Source: Croceitalea marina (GTDB lineage: Bacteria > Bacteroidota > Bacteroidia > Flavobacteriales > Flavobacteriaceae). Taken from it: a stretch of 64,000 nt of DNA. The notes under the pieces are model-generated. The model saw only the letters and a list, made by a program, of their open reading frames with translations. It was not told where the DNA came from and ran no database searches. The stretch's first letter is position 1. Each line of letters begins with the position of its first letter. The position numbers and the translations under genes are program-made. Shown here in pieces: positions 53,848 through 61,802 of this stretch. The stretch lies in contig NZ_JBHULB010000007.1 in NCBI RefSeq assembly GCF_042684265.1, positions 124,001-188,000 of the forward strand. Direction: 5' to 3'.

Positions 53848-54669
53848 ATGAATATGGAAAAATTACCAAAAATTGCGTTACCAGCAATAATTATTTTTAT
53901 TGTACTGGTTGTTTTAATAGCAAAATCTGCAGTAACTATTGGATCCGGGGAAGCCGGGGTACTCTACAAGACTTTTGGGGGCGGAGTGGTTACGGATCAG
54001 CCGCCTTTGGGCGAGGGTTTTCATATCGTGGCACCTTGGAACAAGGTTTTTGTATATGAGGTTAGACAGCAAGAAGTCTTTGAAAAAATGCAGGTGCTCT
54101 CTTCCAACGGATTGGAGATAAAATTGGACGCCTCCGCTTGGTTCGAGCCAAAGAGGGAATTTTTAGGAAAGCTTCATCAAGAAAAAGGTACGGAATACGT
54201 TAACCGTGTACTACTGCCCACGATAAGATCTGCAGCAAGAAGCGTTGTGGGGCGCTATACCCCGGAGCAATTGTATTCCAGTAAACGAGATGCAATACAG
54301 GCAGAGATCTACGAAGAGACCAAAAAAATCGTTGACGGACAGTACATTCAGCTCAATGAGATACTAGTACGAGATGTTACTTTGCCAGCCACCATAAAGG
54401 AAGCTATAGAGCGTAAGCTTAAACAAGAACAAGAGTCGTTGGAATATGAATTTCGTTTGGTTACCGCCAAAAAGGAAGCGGAAAAAGTAACCATTGAAGC
54501 ACAAGGAAAGGCGGATGCCAACAAAATTTTAAGCGCTTCCCTGACCGATAAAATATTACAGGACAAGGGTATCGATGCAACATTGGAACTAGCAAAGTCG
54601 CCTAACTCGAAAGTAGTCGTAGTTGGAAGTGGCAATTCTGGACTACCTCTGATATTGGGCAATAATTGA
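53848..54669 (+). CDS. Prohibitin-family SPFH/Band 7 membrane protein
   Basis: 273 residues (an alternative ATG is two codons in). One N-terminal span (about 8-26, ALPAIIIFIVLVVLIAKSA) is followed by an SPFH domain (GEAGVLYKTFGGGVVTDQPP) and a coiled coil (about 180-225, EAIERKLKQEQESLEYEFR). It ends in a Gly-rich tail. The family forms ring-like scaffolds in membranes and protects membrane enzymes. Spacing of 108 bp from the cytochrome cluster leaves open whether it shares that transcript. Confidence 0.88.
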   Translation: MNMEKLPKIALPAIIIFIVLVVLIAKSAVTIGSGEAGVLYKTFGGGVVTDQPPLGEGFHIVAPWNKVFVYEVRQQEVFEKMQVLSSNGLEIKLDASAWFEPKREFLGKLHQEKGTEYVNRVLLPTIRSAARSVVGRYTPEQLYSSKRDAIQAEIYEETKKIVDGQYIQLNEILVRDVTLPATIKEAIERKLKQEQESLEYEFRLVTAKKEAEKVTIEAQGKADANKILSASLTDKILQDKGIDATLELAKSPNSKVVVVGSGNSGLPLILGNN

Positions 54670-54824
54670 TTTTTTGTTCAGCACAATGGGACAAAAAGTT
54701 GAAGTGAACCCATTTAAACTTTTGGATTGAAGCGAAAATTAGGGCACTAAATATGCCTCTGAAACTTCGGAAGTAAGTAAAGGATAAAGTTAAAACGAAT
54801 CGAGTAAATCTTAAATCAAATACA

Positions 54825-55304
54825 ATGAAAACAGCAACACTAATTTTTTTGACGATCGGGTTGGTTGCCTTAAACGGTTGCAACCAGAAAACTGATGTTA
54901 ACGCAATGCTCGACAACTCCGAGACACGTAGTGAAATTTTTGATGCCATTGCGAACAACCACTCATACATGACCGGCCTTATGGAAAACATACAAGAGAG
55001 CGATCATGCAATGCAAATGATGCAGGGCAACCATAAAATGATGGGCGGCATGATGAAAGGCGATGGTATGCAAATGATGATGAAAGACAGTATGATGATG
55101 AAGAACATGATGAAATCCATGATGAAAGATGGTAAGATGATGGGGAACATGATGAAAATGATGCACGAAAAAGGCATGATGAGCGAAGATTGTATGGAGT
55201 CCTGTACACAGATGATGGGAGAAAAAGGCATGGACATGATGGGAATGATGGATGATGACAACAAAATGAAATCATCTGAAGATGACCATTCCGAACACCA
55301 CTAA
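54825..55304 (+). CDS. Methionine-rich lipoprotein
   Basis: 159 residues with, by my count, 39 methionines. The lipobox is LNGC (Cys about residue 19). The N-terminal third has helical DAIANNHSYMTGLMENI and HAMQMM, then repeats of the type KMMGGMMKGD, QMMMKDSMMMK and MMGNMMKMMHEKGMM follow. Two Cys lie at CMESC, and the end is His-rich (DDHSEHH). Met-rich motifs with His/Cys bind Cu(I)/Ag(I) in proteins such as CopA, PcoE and SilE, so a periplasmic copper sponge is likely. It heads a run of tiny metal-ligand-rich genes. Confidence 0.8.
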   Translation: MKTATLIFLTIGLVALNGCNQKTDVNAMLDNSETRSEIFDAIANNHSYMTGLMENIQESDHAMQMMQGNHKMMGGMMKGDGMQMMMKDSMMMKNMMKSMMKDGKMMGNMMKMMHEKGMMSEDCMESCTQMMGEKGMDMMGMMDDDNKMKSSEDDHSEHH

Positions 55305-55336
55305 AAACACAAAATTATAACGTAAATACAGCAATA

Positions 55337-55603
55337 ATGAAAAGTCATTGGATATGGATGGTTATCGGTTGTGGGCTGCCCCTACTACTGATATTTTTTG
55401 CCCCAGCATTGGGAATCACAGGGTATAATGGGCTTTTTGCCTTTATAATCGTGATGTTCGTATTGCACCTGTTTATGCCGCATGGCTCACATGGTCGCAG
55501 TGGACATAACCATACCGGTCATAGCGATAAGAAGCACGGAGAGGGTAAAGAGGAAGTGTTAGATGGGGACAAAAAAGGACATGAAGGGCATCGACATCAT
55601 TAA
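55337..55603 (+). CDS. DUF2933-like small membrane protein with His-rich tail
   Basis: 88 residues. Two hydrophobic spans, HWIWMVIGCGLPLLLIFFAP and GYNGLFAFIIVMFVLHLFM, are followed by a tail rich in His, Gly and Lys (SHGRSGHNHTGHSDKKHG, ending GHEGHRHH). The first span with its GCGLPLLL motif resembles DUF2933 proteins, which travel with metal-resistance genes. The tail carries about 12 His and could bind copper or nickel. It is located 32 bp after the Met-rich lipoprotein gene. Confidence 0.72.
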   Translation: MKSHWIWMVIGCGLPLLLIFFAPALGITGYNGLFAFIIVMFVLHLFMPHGSHGRSGHNHTGHSDKKHGEGKEEVLDGDKKGHEGHRHH

Positions 55604-55623
55604 AAAACAGTAAAACTTGGACA

Positions 55624-55839
55624 ATGAGACGCAAATTTCAAATCGAAGGAATAAGCTGTGGCGGATGTGTGACAAGGGTCAAAAGAGCTTTGGAGGAACA
55701 TCCGTCGGTAGAGAAAACACAGATTTTCTTGCAGCCGAAAGGTGCAACGATTATCAGCATGAAGGAAGAACTTTCAGTAGATGAGTTACAAGAACAACTC
55801 AACGAACTTGAAGGCTATACCATAACAGAAATCAATTAG
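55624..55839 (+). CDS. Cytosolic HMA-domain metallochaperone (CopZ-like)
   Basis: 71 residues forming one HMA domain: the metal loop GISCGGCVTRVKRALEEHPS (C13 and C16 of the CGGC) and the beta-alpha-beta pattern continuing to GYTITEIN. There is no signal peptide, so it is a cytoplasmic copper chaperone candidate of CopZ/Atx1 type. The usual MxCxxC Met is replaced by Ile-Ser. It sits between the His-tailed protein (20 bp) and two SHOCT proteins (27 bp). A P-type ATPase partner is not encoded in the window. Confidence 0.85.
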   Translation: MRRKFQIEGISCGGCVTRVKRALEEHPSVEKTQIFLQPKGATIISMKEELSVDELQEQLNELEGYTITEIN

Positions 55840-55866
55840 AATAACAATAATCTTAAATCTAACAGT

Positions 55867-56085
55867 ATGTTTTATAGAGACGGAGTTTTTTGGGGCATGC
55901 ACCTTATATGGTGGGCCATATGGTTTGTATTGCTGGGCTGGATTTTCTTTGCCCCGTCCAGTACATCCTATGATGAAATTGAACACGATGACCCACTTAT
56001 ATCACTCAAAAGGCGGTTTGCCAAAGGAGAGATTACCAAGAGTGAATATGAAGAATCAAAAAAGCTTTTAAAATCGGACGGATAG
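55867..56085 (+). CDS. SHOCT-domain membrane protein 1
   Basis: 72 residues. The N-terminal span contains GMHLIWWAIWFVLLGWIFF. A short acidic linker (TSYDEIEHDDP) leads to a C-terminal SHOCT motif (LKRRFAKGEITKSEYEESKK). SHOCT motifs commonly end small membrane proteins and may bind partner oligomers. It is paralogous to the next gene, 38 bp away. The GMHxxWW motif at the span entrance is shared by both and may bind metal. Confidence 0.8.
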   Translation: MFYRDGVFWGMHLIWWAIWFVLLGWIFFAPSSTSYDEIEHDDPLISLKRRFAKGEITKSEYEESKKLLKSDG

Positions 56086-56123
56086 TCCACAAAAACAAGT
56101 ATTAACAACTAAAATTCAAAACT

Positions 56124-56339
56124 ATGCACTTTTTCGAAGGACATTACGGCGGTATGCACTTTTTATGGTGGATCGTATGGTTGATCCTATTGATCTGGAT
56201 CTTTTTTGTGCCCTACGATCTTCCCTATACCAAAAACAGAAAAGAAGACCCACTACGCATTCTTAAAAAGCGATTTGTAAAAGGAGAGATCACGAAAGAA
56301 GAATACGAGGAATCAAAGAAACTTTTAAAATCTGAATAA
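56124..56339 (+). CDS. SHOCT-domain membrane protein 2
   Basis: 71 residues, a tandem duplicate of the preceding gene. GMHFLWWIVWLILLIWIFF forms the span, a basic/acidic linker follows (TKNRKEDP), then LKKRFVKGEITKEEYEESKK. An additional HFFEGHYGG start gives extra His next to the membrane. The dispersed repeat copy B begins 3 bp after its stop, which probably ends this transcript. Confidence 0.8.
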   Translation: MHFFEGHYGGMHFLWWIVWLILLIWIFFVPYDLPYTKNRKEDPLRILKKRFVKGEITKEEYEESKKLLKSE

Positions 56340-56342
56340 GGA

Positions 56343-56440
56343 GTAAACTACTTCGCGGCAAGCCCACGGGGCATTAAATGGAAAAAAATGGATTCGAGGC
56401 AAGCCTTGGAACATCTAAATCTCGATTATCGAGTAAAATT
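56343..56440 (+). repeat. Dispersed ~100-bp repeat, copy B
   Basis: It matches 30571-30672 end to end with one 3-base gap and scattered substitutions. The short hairpins persist (TTCGAGGCAAGCCTTGGAA and CTCGATTATCGAG). It lies between the SHOCT and lipoprotein genes, in the same orientation relative to the neighbouring rightward genes. Confidence 0.75.
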
Positions 56441-56462
56441 TTAACACTTAAAGCAAAATGAA

Positions 56463-56909
56463 ATGAAAACAACGATCAAAATGGCAGTAGGTCTGGTACT
56501 GGCCACTTTTATACTATCGGCCTGTTCACAAAAACAAGAGAGCGCCATAAAGGACAGACTCAAGGATCCGTCCCAACAAGAAGAGGTTTTGACTTTGATG
56601 ACCGAAGACCATGAACTAGGCAAAAAATACATCACAAAAATGATGGATAGCGACCATGACACGGGGATGATGGTAGATGAATTGGTCAAAGCAGCGGCAA
56701 ACGATACCATACTTGCCGGGAAACTTAGCGATATGATAACAAGATACCCGGACCTGATGTTGCTTACCACCCACCATTTTATGCCGATCATCGCCAACGA
56801 CAGTCTTTTGAGCGACACCTTTTGCGACCATACTTTGGAGCATGAAAATTTGGCTAAGGCCATGCATGAAAAGATGGAGTACAAAAAGAGCTTAGAGTTA
56901 AACCACTAG
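56463..56909 (+). CDS. Small His/Met lipoprotein of unknown function
   Basis: 148 residues. The lipobox is LSAC (Cys about residue 21). The body looks all-helical with scattered His/Met pairs: EDHELGKKYITKMMDSDHDT, TTHHFMPII and CDHTLEHENL. The opening segment is reminiscent of the N-terminal third of the Met-rich lipoprotein at 54825 (an x-H-x3-M...S-D-H pattern), so the two could be distant relatives. No known domain. It begins 22 bp after repeat copy B. Confidence 0.65.
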   Translation: MKTTIKMAVGLVLATFILSACSQKQESAIKDRLKDPSQQEEVLTLMTEDHELGKKYITKMMDSDHDTGMMVDELVKAAANDTILAGKLSDMITRYPDLMLLTTHHFMPIIANDSLLSDTFCDHTLEHENLAKAMHEKMEYKKSLELNH

Positions 56910-56971
56910 TTACAATCCTAGTTCGGTACGGAATGAATTTACAAGAATAATTAACGTAAAAAAAAACAATC

Positions 56972-57247
56972 ATGAATCGATTAAATGTAAAAAAATTTGG
57001 ATTTGCCATGGGCCTTACCGCCGCGATACTTTACGCCGGCTGTATGATCGTCCTTGCCACTGCTGGACAAGAAGGAAGTATAAAGTTTTTTAACAGCTTG
57101 CTGCACGGTTTGGACACTACTAGTATAATAAGGATGGACGTGCCTGTTTGGGAAGCCCTAATCGGCATTGTACAGACCTTTATAATCGCATGGCTTACAG
57201 GTGCCCTGATCGCGGCATTTTACAATGCGCAACTAAAAAGAAGATAG
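56972..57247 (+). CDS. DUF5676-like membrane protein
   Basis: 91 residues with two spans (about 10-30, FGFAMGLTAAILYAGCMIVL, and about 63-85, IGIVQTFIIAWLTGALIAAF). The start NRLNVKKFGFAMG and the C-terminal YNAQL agree with DUF5676, a small membrane family frequent next to copper oxidase genes. Function is unknown. The multicopper oxidase gene begins 9 bp after its stop, so they are in one transcript although base composition changes at this point. Confidence 0.78.
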   Translation: MNRLNVKKFGFAMGLTAAILYAGCMIVLATAGQEGSIKFFNSLLHGLDTTSIIRMDVPVWEALIGIVQTFIIAWLTGALIAAFYNAQLKRR

Positions 57248-57256
57248 ACGAAAACT

Positions 57257-58531
57257 ATGGATAGAAGAGATTTTTTGGGAACCGGAGCAGTTTCAACAGC
57301 AGGAATGTTATTTTTCCCTGGTAATTTGCTGGCGAGCGAAGCCAAAATAGATAATCAGACAAGGCTTGTGCAGCCTTTGCGATATAAAAGAGATGGTGAA
57401 TGGAAAGAATTTGAACTATACATAGATCTTCATACACACGAGCCTGCACCAGGATATAAATACCACACCTTGGCTTTTAATGATATGATTCCTGGACCAG
57501 AAATCAGAGTCAATGCTGGTGATAAAGTAAGGGTAAAATTCATTAACAAAACAGATTTAAATCATACGATTCATTGGCACGGTATTTTTGTGCCATGGCG
57601 TATGGATGGTGTCCCCTTTGTTACACAACTTCCTGTAATGCCAAAAAATGAATTTATTTATGAATTTGTGGCAGAACCCGAAGGGACACATTTTTACCAT
57701 TGCCATTGGGGAACACTAATGCATATGCAAGCTGGTATGTTTGGTAGTTTAATAGTAGAAAACCCAAAAGACCCTATAAAAGAAAAGTTTCCATATGAAA
57801 GAGAATACACCTTGGTTTATTCGGCTCACGATACCAATTACATCCGTGAAGAAATGAACGGAATGTTAGAAAGAATGAAGCAACGGAGTTATTTAATGAA
57901 GCAAGGTCGGTTTACTAGTGAACAGTGGGGTGTTTTTGATAACAAAGAACAGTTTCTCGCGAGTATGGAGAATGGGTATCAACCACCTTATGTTACGAAT
58001 AGAAGGTCTAATGCAGAGCTGCCACAAGCCAACTGGTTTACTGTAAATGGAAAATCATACCCTTCAACACCATACTTGTTTATAAAGTCAGGTGAAAATA
58101 TTAGGGTTAGGCTAATCAATGCAGGGGCAGAAACACATCATTTGCATTTACACGGACACGATTTTTGGATGGTAGCTGATGATGGAGTCCCACTTGAGCA
58201 TCCTTGGAAAAGAAATACTGTGCCGCTTACACCAGGAAAAACTTTCGATGTCATAATAGAAGGTAGTAATAGAGGTATCTGGACATTCCACGACCACGAC
58301 ACGCGTAAAGTGACCAATAACGGTTTGTATCCAGGCGGAAATCTGTTGGCATTAGTATATGAAGACTTACCAGCTGATGAGTTGATTATTTCAAAACATT
58401 CAGGAAATCCAATGTACAATCCAAATGCAGGTATGGGAGATATGAAAGGAATGGAAAATGAAAAAATGGGTAATATGAACAAAATGATGTTTGGAGAAGA
58501 TAAACTTCCAAAAATCGCTCTTGATGAATAA
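57257..58531 (+). CDS. Atypical multicopper oxidase with T1-like site in the N-domain
   Basis: 424 residues. A Tat-type start (MDRRDFLGTG) is followed by cupredoxin domains. The N-domain has HWHG (106-109) and HFYHCHWGTLMHMQAGM (145-161), where C149, H156 and M161 have the H-x4-M spacing of a type-1 copper site. The C-domain has HLHLHGH, but the expected HCH reads FHDHD, so the usual C-terminal T1 cysteine is missing. This arrangement recalls two-domain oxidases or nitrite reductases with T1 in the first domain. A Met-rich tail (GMGDMKGMENEKMGNMNKMM) suggests Cu(I) binding. AT-rich like the copper island; an outer-membrane barrel gene follows after 17 bp. Confidence 0.82.
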   Translation: MDRRDFLGTGAVSTAGMLFFPGNLLASEAKIDNQTRLVQPLRYKRDGEWKEFELYIDLHTHEPAPGYKYHTLAFNDMIPGPEIRVNAGDKVRVKFINKTDLNHTIHWHGIFVPWRMDGVPFVTQLPVMPKNEFIYEFVAEPEGTHFYHCHWGTLMHMQAGMFGSLIVENPKDPIKEKFPYEREYTLVYSAHDTNYIREEMNGMLERMKQRSYLMKQGRFTSEQWGVFDNKEQFLASMENGYQPPYVTNRRSNAELPQANWFTVNGKSYPSTPYLFIKSGENIRVRLINAGAETHHLHLHGHDFWMVADDGVPLEHPWKRNTVPLTPGKTFDVIIEGSNRGIWTFHDHDTRKVTNNGLYPGGNLLALVYEDLPADELIISKHSGNPMYNPNAGMGDMKGMENEKMGNMNKMMFGEDKLPKIALDE

Positions 58532-58548
58532 TTCATAAAACAGTTAAA

Positions 58549-59703
58549 ATGAAAAAACTCATATATCTAACCCTATTCATTACAGGGCTTGTTAATGCAC
58601 AAATAACACCAGAATTTGAAATCGGAGCCAAAGGCGTTTTCTCTGGGAATTTAAACTTTAATTCCGAAGAGTCCAATGCAGTTACAGATTTCTCTGATAC
58701 CCAATTGTTAATGGGGCTTAGTCAAAAGCTTTATAACAACTGGAGAGCACAATTTGTTTTGGGACTTCAATTTCCTGATGCCAATTCAAATTTGGGCGAG
58801 GTCTTTTACAATAATATTTTTATGAAATTGGAAGACCAAACCAATGTTATTAAAGTAGGACGTACACTTGCACAGACCAATTTAAATGAATTTCCAACCC
58901 TACGTGACGATGATGCACAACAGTTTGTCTATGCGCTTAATCCTTTCTCTGATGGAGTAAATACAGAACGTGACCAATATGCCAATGTGTTGGATTATAC
59001 ACATATATTCAAACAACGCTTTTTTGTTTCAATACACGGTGAAAACTTCTACGATAGTTTAGAGCCTGACGATTTTAGGTTAAACTCTATGGGGTTATCG
59101 TTGGTATACAGAGTACCAGAAAGTCAAAGGTGGAATAGAAATATCGTGCAACAAATTGGGTTGAGTTACAACAATTATTTCACTGATAGACCAGGCTATT
59201 CTAATGATTTTGATTCTTCGGTCAAAAACTTACTCTTTAGTACGATACTAAATTTAAAGCCAGACCCAATAGATTTTGTGGATTTTAAATTTCAAGCTAT
59301 TCAAAACTTTGGATGGGACGAAATAACGGAGCTTAATGACTATTTCGACTATACAAGAACGCAGTCAACATCTCTCTTTGGCACCTTTAGATTTTTGAAA
59401 CAAAAACTAGAACGCCCGCATTATCAAATTTCTATTGGCGGTGGATATAAATCTTTGGGCAATCTGTCTACTGATTCAGACCAATTAATATTTATAACAA
59501 ACGGGTTTTATCGAATGGGCCAGAATTTTGATATTGGATTTCAGTATCGCTATACTGAAAATGCAGGTTTTACCCAAAACTTATTTGGGAAGAATGAGCA
59601 CCGTTTTCAATTGGCATTGGTTTATTCTTTTAGTCAAATATTCAATAAGCAGTTTGGTGACCGTGAAGACTTATTAAACCTAGAACACAATTATATCAAA
59701 TAA
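58549..59703 (+). CDS. Outer-membrane beta-barrel protein of unknown family
   Basis: 384 residues. A signal peptide (cleaved near GLVNAQ) precedes strands alternating polar and aromatic residues throughout, for example QQIGLSYNNYFTDRPGYSND and YQISIGGGYKSLG. It probably forms a barrel, although the C-terminal aromatic strand (LALVYSFSQIFNK) is followed by a 20-residue tail. It accompanies the multicopper oxidase much as CopB accompanies CopA, but no CopB sequence signature is recognisable. Composition matches the adjacent AT-rich oxidase gene. Confidence 0.65.
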   Translation: MKKLIYLTLFITGLVNAQITPEFEIGAKGVFSGNLNFNSEESNAVTDFSDTQLLMGLSQKLYNNWRAQFVLGLQFPDANSNLGEVFYNNIFMKLEDQTNVIKVGRTLAQTNLNEFPTLRDDDAQQFVYALNPFSDGVNTERDQYANVLDYTHIFKQRFFVSIHGENFYDSLEPDDFRLNSMGLSLVYRVPESQRWNRNIVQQIGLSYNNYFTDRPGYSNDFDSSVKNLLFSTILNLKPDPIDFVDFKFQAIQNFGWDEITELNDYFDYTRTQSTSLFGTFRFLKQKLERPHYQISIGGGYKSLGNLSTDSDQLIFITNGFYRMGQNFDIGFQYRYTENAGFTQNLFGKNEHRFQLALVYSFSQIFNKQFGDREDLLNLEHNYIK

Positions 59704-59709
59704 AAGTTA

Positions 59710-60504
59710 GTGACCTATACCACGCAACATATTAAAACAATAATTGTTCAAATAGTGATTTGGGCAGGCATTTTCTATTTCTTGGTACACCCTTTTACAA
59801 TGGTCCTCTATTGGTTTGAGTATAGCAATACAGCATTTTCATTTCCTTTGTTTCAAGACGTTTTAAAAACTCGTTTTTTAGAATCTTTCACTTTCGATAT
59901 GCGGGGAATGGGTATTCTACTCATGCTTTTAGGAAGTTTTCTGGGTATAATCTCAGGTCTGTTTTTCATAACGATTAAACAAAAGAATAAGCTCATCGGC
60001 ACACAACAACGATTACTTGTTCGTGATATTGAGGCATTGATACAAGCTGGTGAAAATGAAAAGGTGGAATTCAAGTCTTCCATACGCTATGACTATTATC
60101 GCAAAGCAACCAACCGCGACCTAGAAAAGGTTATCGCTAAAACCATTACAGGTTTTATGAATGCAAATGGTGGAAAATTAATTATTGGTATAGATGATGA
60201 TGGAAATGTTTTAGGATTAGAAAACGATTTCAAGACCCTTAAACACAAAAACAGGGATGGTTATGAGCGAGAAGTTTTCAGAATCATTTCTACTCAATTA
60301 GGCCATGAGGCTTGTTTCAGCAATCATATTTCATTCTACAGCTTAAATGAAAAAGATGTGTGTTTGGTAGACATCGAACCTTCTGAAAAACCTATTTACG
60401 TTAACGATACCGAAAATACCACCTTTTATGTTAGAACTGGCAATGCCACATATCCATTGACGGTCAAGGAAACTGTAGATTTTTTAAAAACAAAAAAAAC
60501 CTAA
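59710..60504 (+). CDS. Membrane-anchored AlbA_2 (Schlafen-type) protein
   Basis: 264 residues, apparently starting with GTG at 59710. Two spans (about 10-30 and 65-88) are followed by a cytoplasmic AlbA_2/Schlafen-AlbA domain (about 105-262) with EKVEFKSSIRYD, a helix with AKTITGFMNANGG, and LIIGIDDDGNVLGL. The domain is known from HTH-type regulators and Schlafen nucleases; here it lacks any C-terminal HTH. Nucleic-acid binding at the membrane is plausible but unproven. It is 6 bp from the barrel gene and is the last of the AT-rich cassette. Confidence 0.75.
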   Translation: MTYTTQHIKTIIVQIVIWAGIFYFLVHPFTMVLYWFEYSNTAFSFPLFQDVLKTRFLESFTFDMRGMGILLMLLGSFLGIISGLFFITIKQKNKLIGTQQRLLVRDIEALIQAGENEKVEFKSSIRYDYYRKATNRDLEKVIAKTITGFMNANGGKLIIGIDDDGNVLGLENDFKTLKHKNRDGYEREVFRIISTQLGHEACFSNHISFYSLNEKDVCLVDIEPSEKPIYVNDTENTTFYVRTGNATYPLTVKETVDFLKTKKT

Positions 60505-60508
60505 AGCT

Positions 60509-61213
60509 ATGCAATATGTCTGGTTCATATGGTCTCTTATCATCCTCACCCTTTGGGCGGTAATCTATCTATTTAAAAAGGATACTAGGAAAGAAATGCT
60601 CAAAATGAGTTGGATCACCATGCCCTTTGGCCTTACGGAACCCTTGTTCGTGCCCGAGTACTGGTTCCCTCCTTCCCTTTTCGACCTAGCGCAAAATACT
60701 GGTTTTGATATAGAGAGCCTTATCTTCTCCTTTGCCATCGGCGGCATTGGAACGGTGCTTTACAACCTTATTTTTAAGAGGGCATTTGTTGAAATGCCGC
60801 ATTCGGAAAGAAGCCACCGGAGGCATTCACTCCACGTTTACATTCTTTTTGTTCCTGTTCTGATTTTTGCGGCACTAAGCCTTTTTACAGGTCTTAATCA
60901 TATTTATTGTGGGGTCATCGCCTTGTTTTTCGGAGGACTGGCAACCCTATACTGCCGCCCCGATCTAAAGGGTAAAATCTGGGTCGGTGGTATGCTGTTT
61001 ACAGTGCTATACTTTATCTATTTCGGAAGTATCCTTCCGTTTTACCCCCAATATGTGGAGCTGTACTGGAATCTGGACAACCTGACACATGTACTTGTTC
61101 TGGGAATCCCCCTTGAAGAACTAATATTTGCCTTCACTTTCGGGATGTACTGGTCAGGGCTATATGAGCACCTGTATTGGAGAAAAGTAATGAAACCGAT
61201 AACCATTGATTAA
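60509..61213 (+). CDS. Lycopene-cyclase-domain membrane protein
   Basis: 234 residues with about seven spans in two related halves, each bearing the acidic signature of CrtYc/CrtYd-type cyclases: LTEPLFVPEYWFPPS near 42-56 and LVLGIPLEELIFAF near 197-210. In the known enzymes the acidic motif catalyses beta-ring closure on lycopene. No other carotenoid genes are nearby, and the gene instead follows a metal-resistance cassette, so cyclase activity in vivo is uncertain. Base composition returns to that of the surrounding genome here. Confidence 0.8.
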   Translation: MQYVWFIWSLIILTLWAVIYLFKKDTRKEMLKMSWITMPFGLTEPLFVPEYWFPPSLFDLAQNTGFDIESLIFSFAIGGIGTVLYNLIFKRAFVEMPHSERSHRRHSLHVYILFVPVLIFAALSLFTGLNHIYCGVIALFFGGLATLYCRPDLKGKIWVGGMLFTVLYFIYFGSILPFYPQYVELYWNLDNLTHVLVLGIPLEELIFAFTFGMYWSGLYEHLYWRKVMKPITID

Positions 61214-61259
61214 TGGTTGTTTATTAAGAACATAAAGTATCACTTATAAATTAAATGTC

Positions 61260-61730
61260 ATGAAAATACTATTGGCCATAGACGGCTCGGACTACAGCAA
61301 GGCGGCAGTAGAAGAACTATCAAGGTTATCGTTCCCCTCCAATACGGAAGTACGTATTCTATCTGTGTATGAAAATCCCATACTGGCCACTCCGGGAATA
61401 GCCCCCTTGGGAGGTTCGTTGGGCGGTTATTATGAAGAAGTGCTATCCAACGCAAAAAAATCAGCGGAAGAGAACGTAAAGGTCGCCGCAAGGCAATTGC
61501 AAAACAAGAACACCAATTTATCGGTTTCGAAAATAACTGTGAACGGCCTTCCCAAAATGGCGATTCTGGATGAGGCGGAGACATTTGGTGCGGAACTGAT
61601 CGTGGTCGGGTCACATGGCCATGGTGCGTTCAAACGTTTCCTACTGGGCTCGGTTTCCCAGTCCGTCGCAGTTCACGCCGACTGCTCGGTATTGATAGTT
61701 CGTAAACCGAATACAGAAGAGAAAAGGTAA
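61260..61730 (+). CDS. Universal stress protein (UspA family)
   Basis: 156 residues forming one Usp domain. The start MKILLAIDGSDYSKAAVEEL carries the first ATP-binding strand, and VVGSHGHGAFKRFLLGSVSQ (about 122-141) is the Gx2Gx9G(S/T) nucleotide loop. It is likely an ATP-binding stress factor acting in the cytoplasm. It lies 46 bp after the cyclase-domain gene and 72 bp before the NDH-2-like gene. Confidence 0.92.
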   Translation: MKILLAIDGSDYSKAAVEELSRLSFPSNTEVRILSVYENPILATPGIAPLGGSLGGYYEEVLSNAKKSAEENVKVAARQLQNKNTNLSVSKITVNGLPKMAILDEAETFGAELIVVGSHGHGAFKRFLLGSVSQSVAVHADCSVLIVRKPNTEEKR

Positions 61731-61802
61731 TTCGCTTCAACCTCAGCGAAAAAAAATGAAGGAAGAGTTGGTTTGAAAAATATAGATACGTTGAACACTA
61801 CT

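Noticed and set aside
53796..54059. An 87-residue rightward frame overlapping the prohibitin gene
   Set aside because: It is in a different frame from the prohibitin gene, which has clear SPFH homology; no hydrophobic or domain pattern supports it.
54963..55275. His- and Ser/Cys-rich leftward frames opposite the Met-rich gene
   Set aside because: They are the reverse complement of ATG/AAG-rich codons (CAT, CTT, TCA) and have no start region or neighbour support.
61731..61760. Stem TTCGCT/AGCGAA after the universal stress protein gene as a terminator
   Set aside because: The stem is only 6 bp and is followed by A, not T, in the rightward direction.
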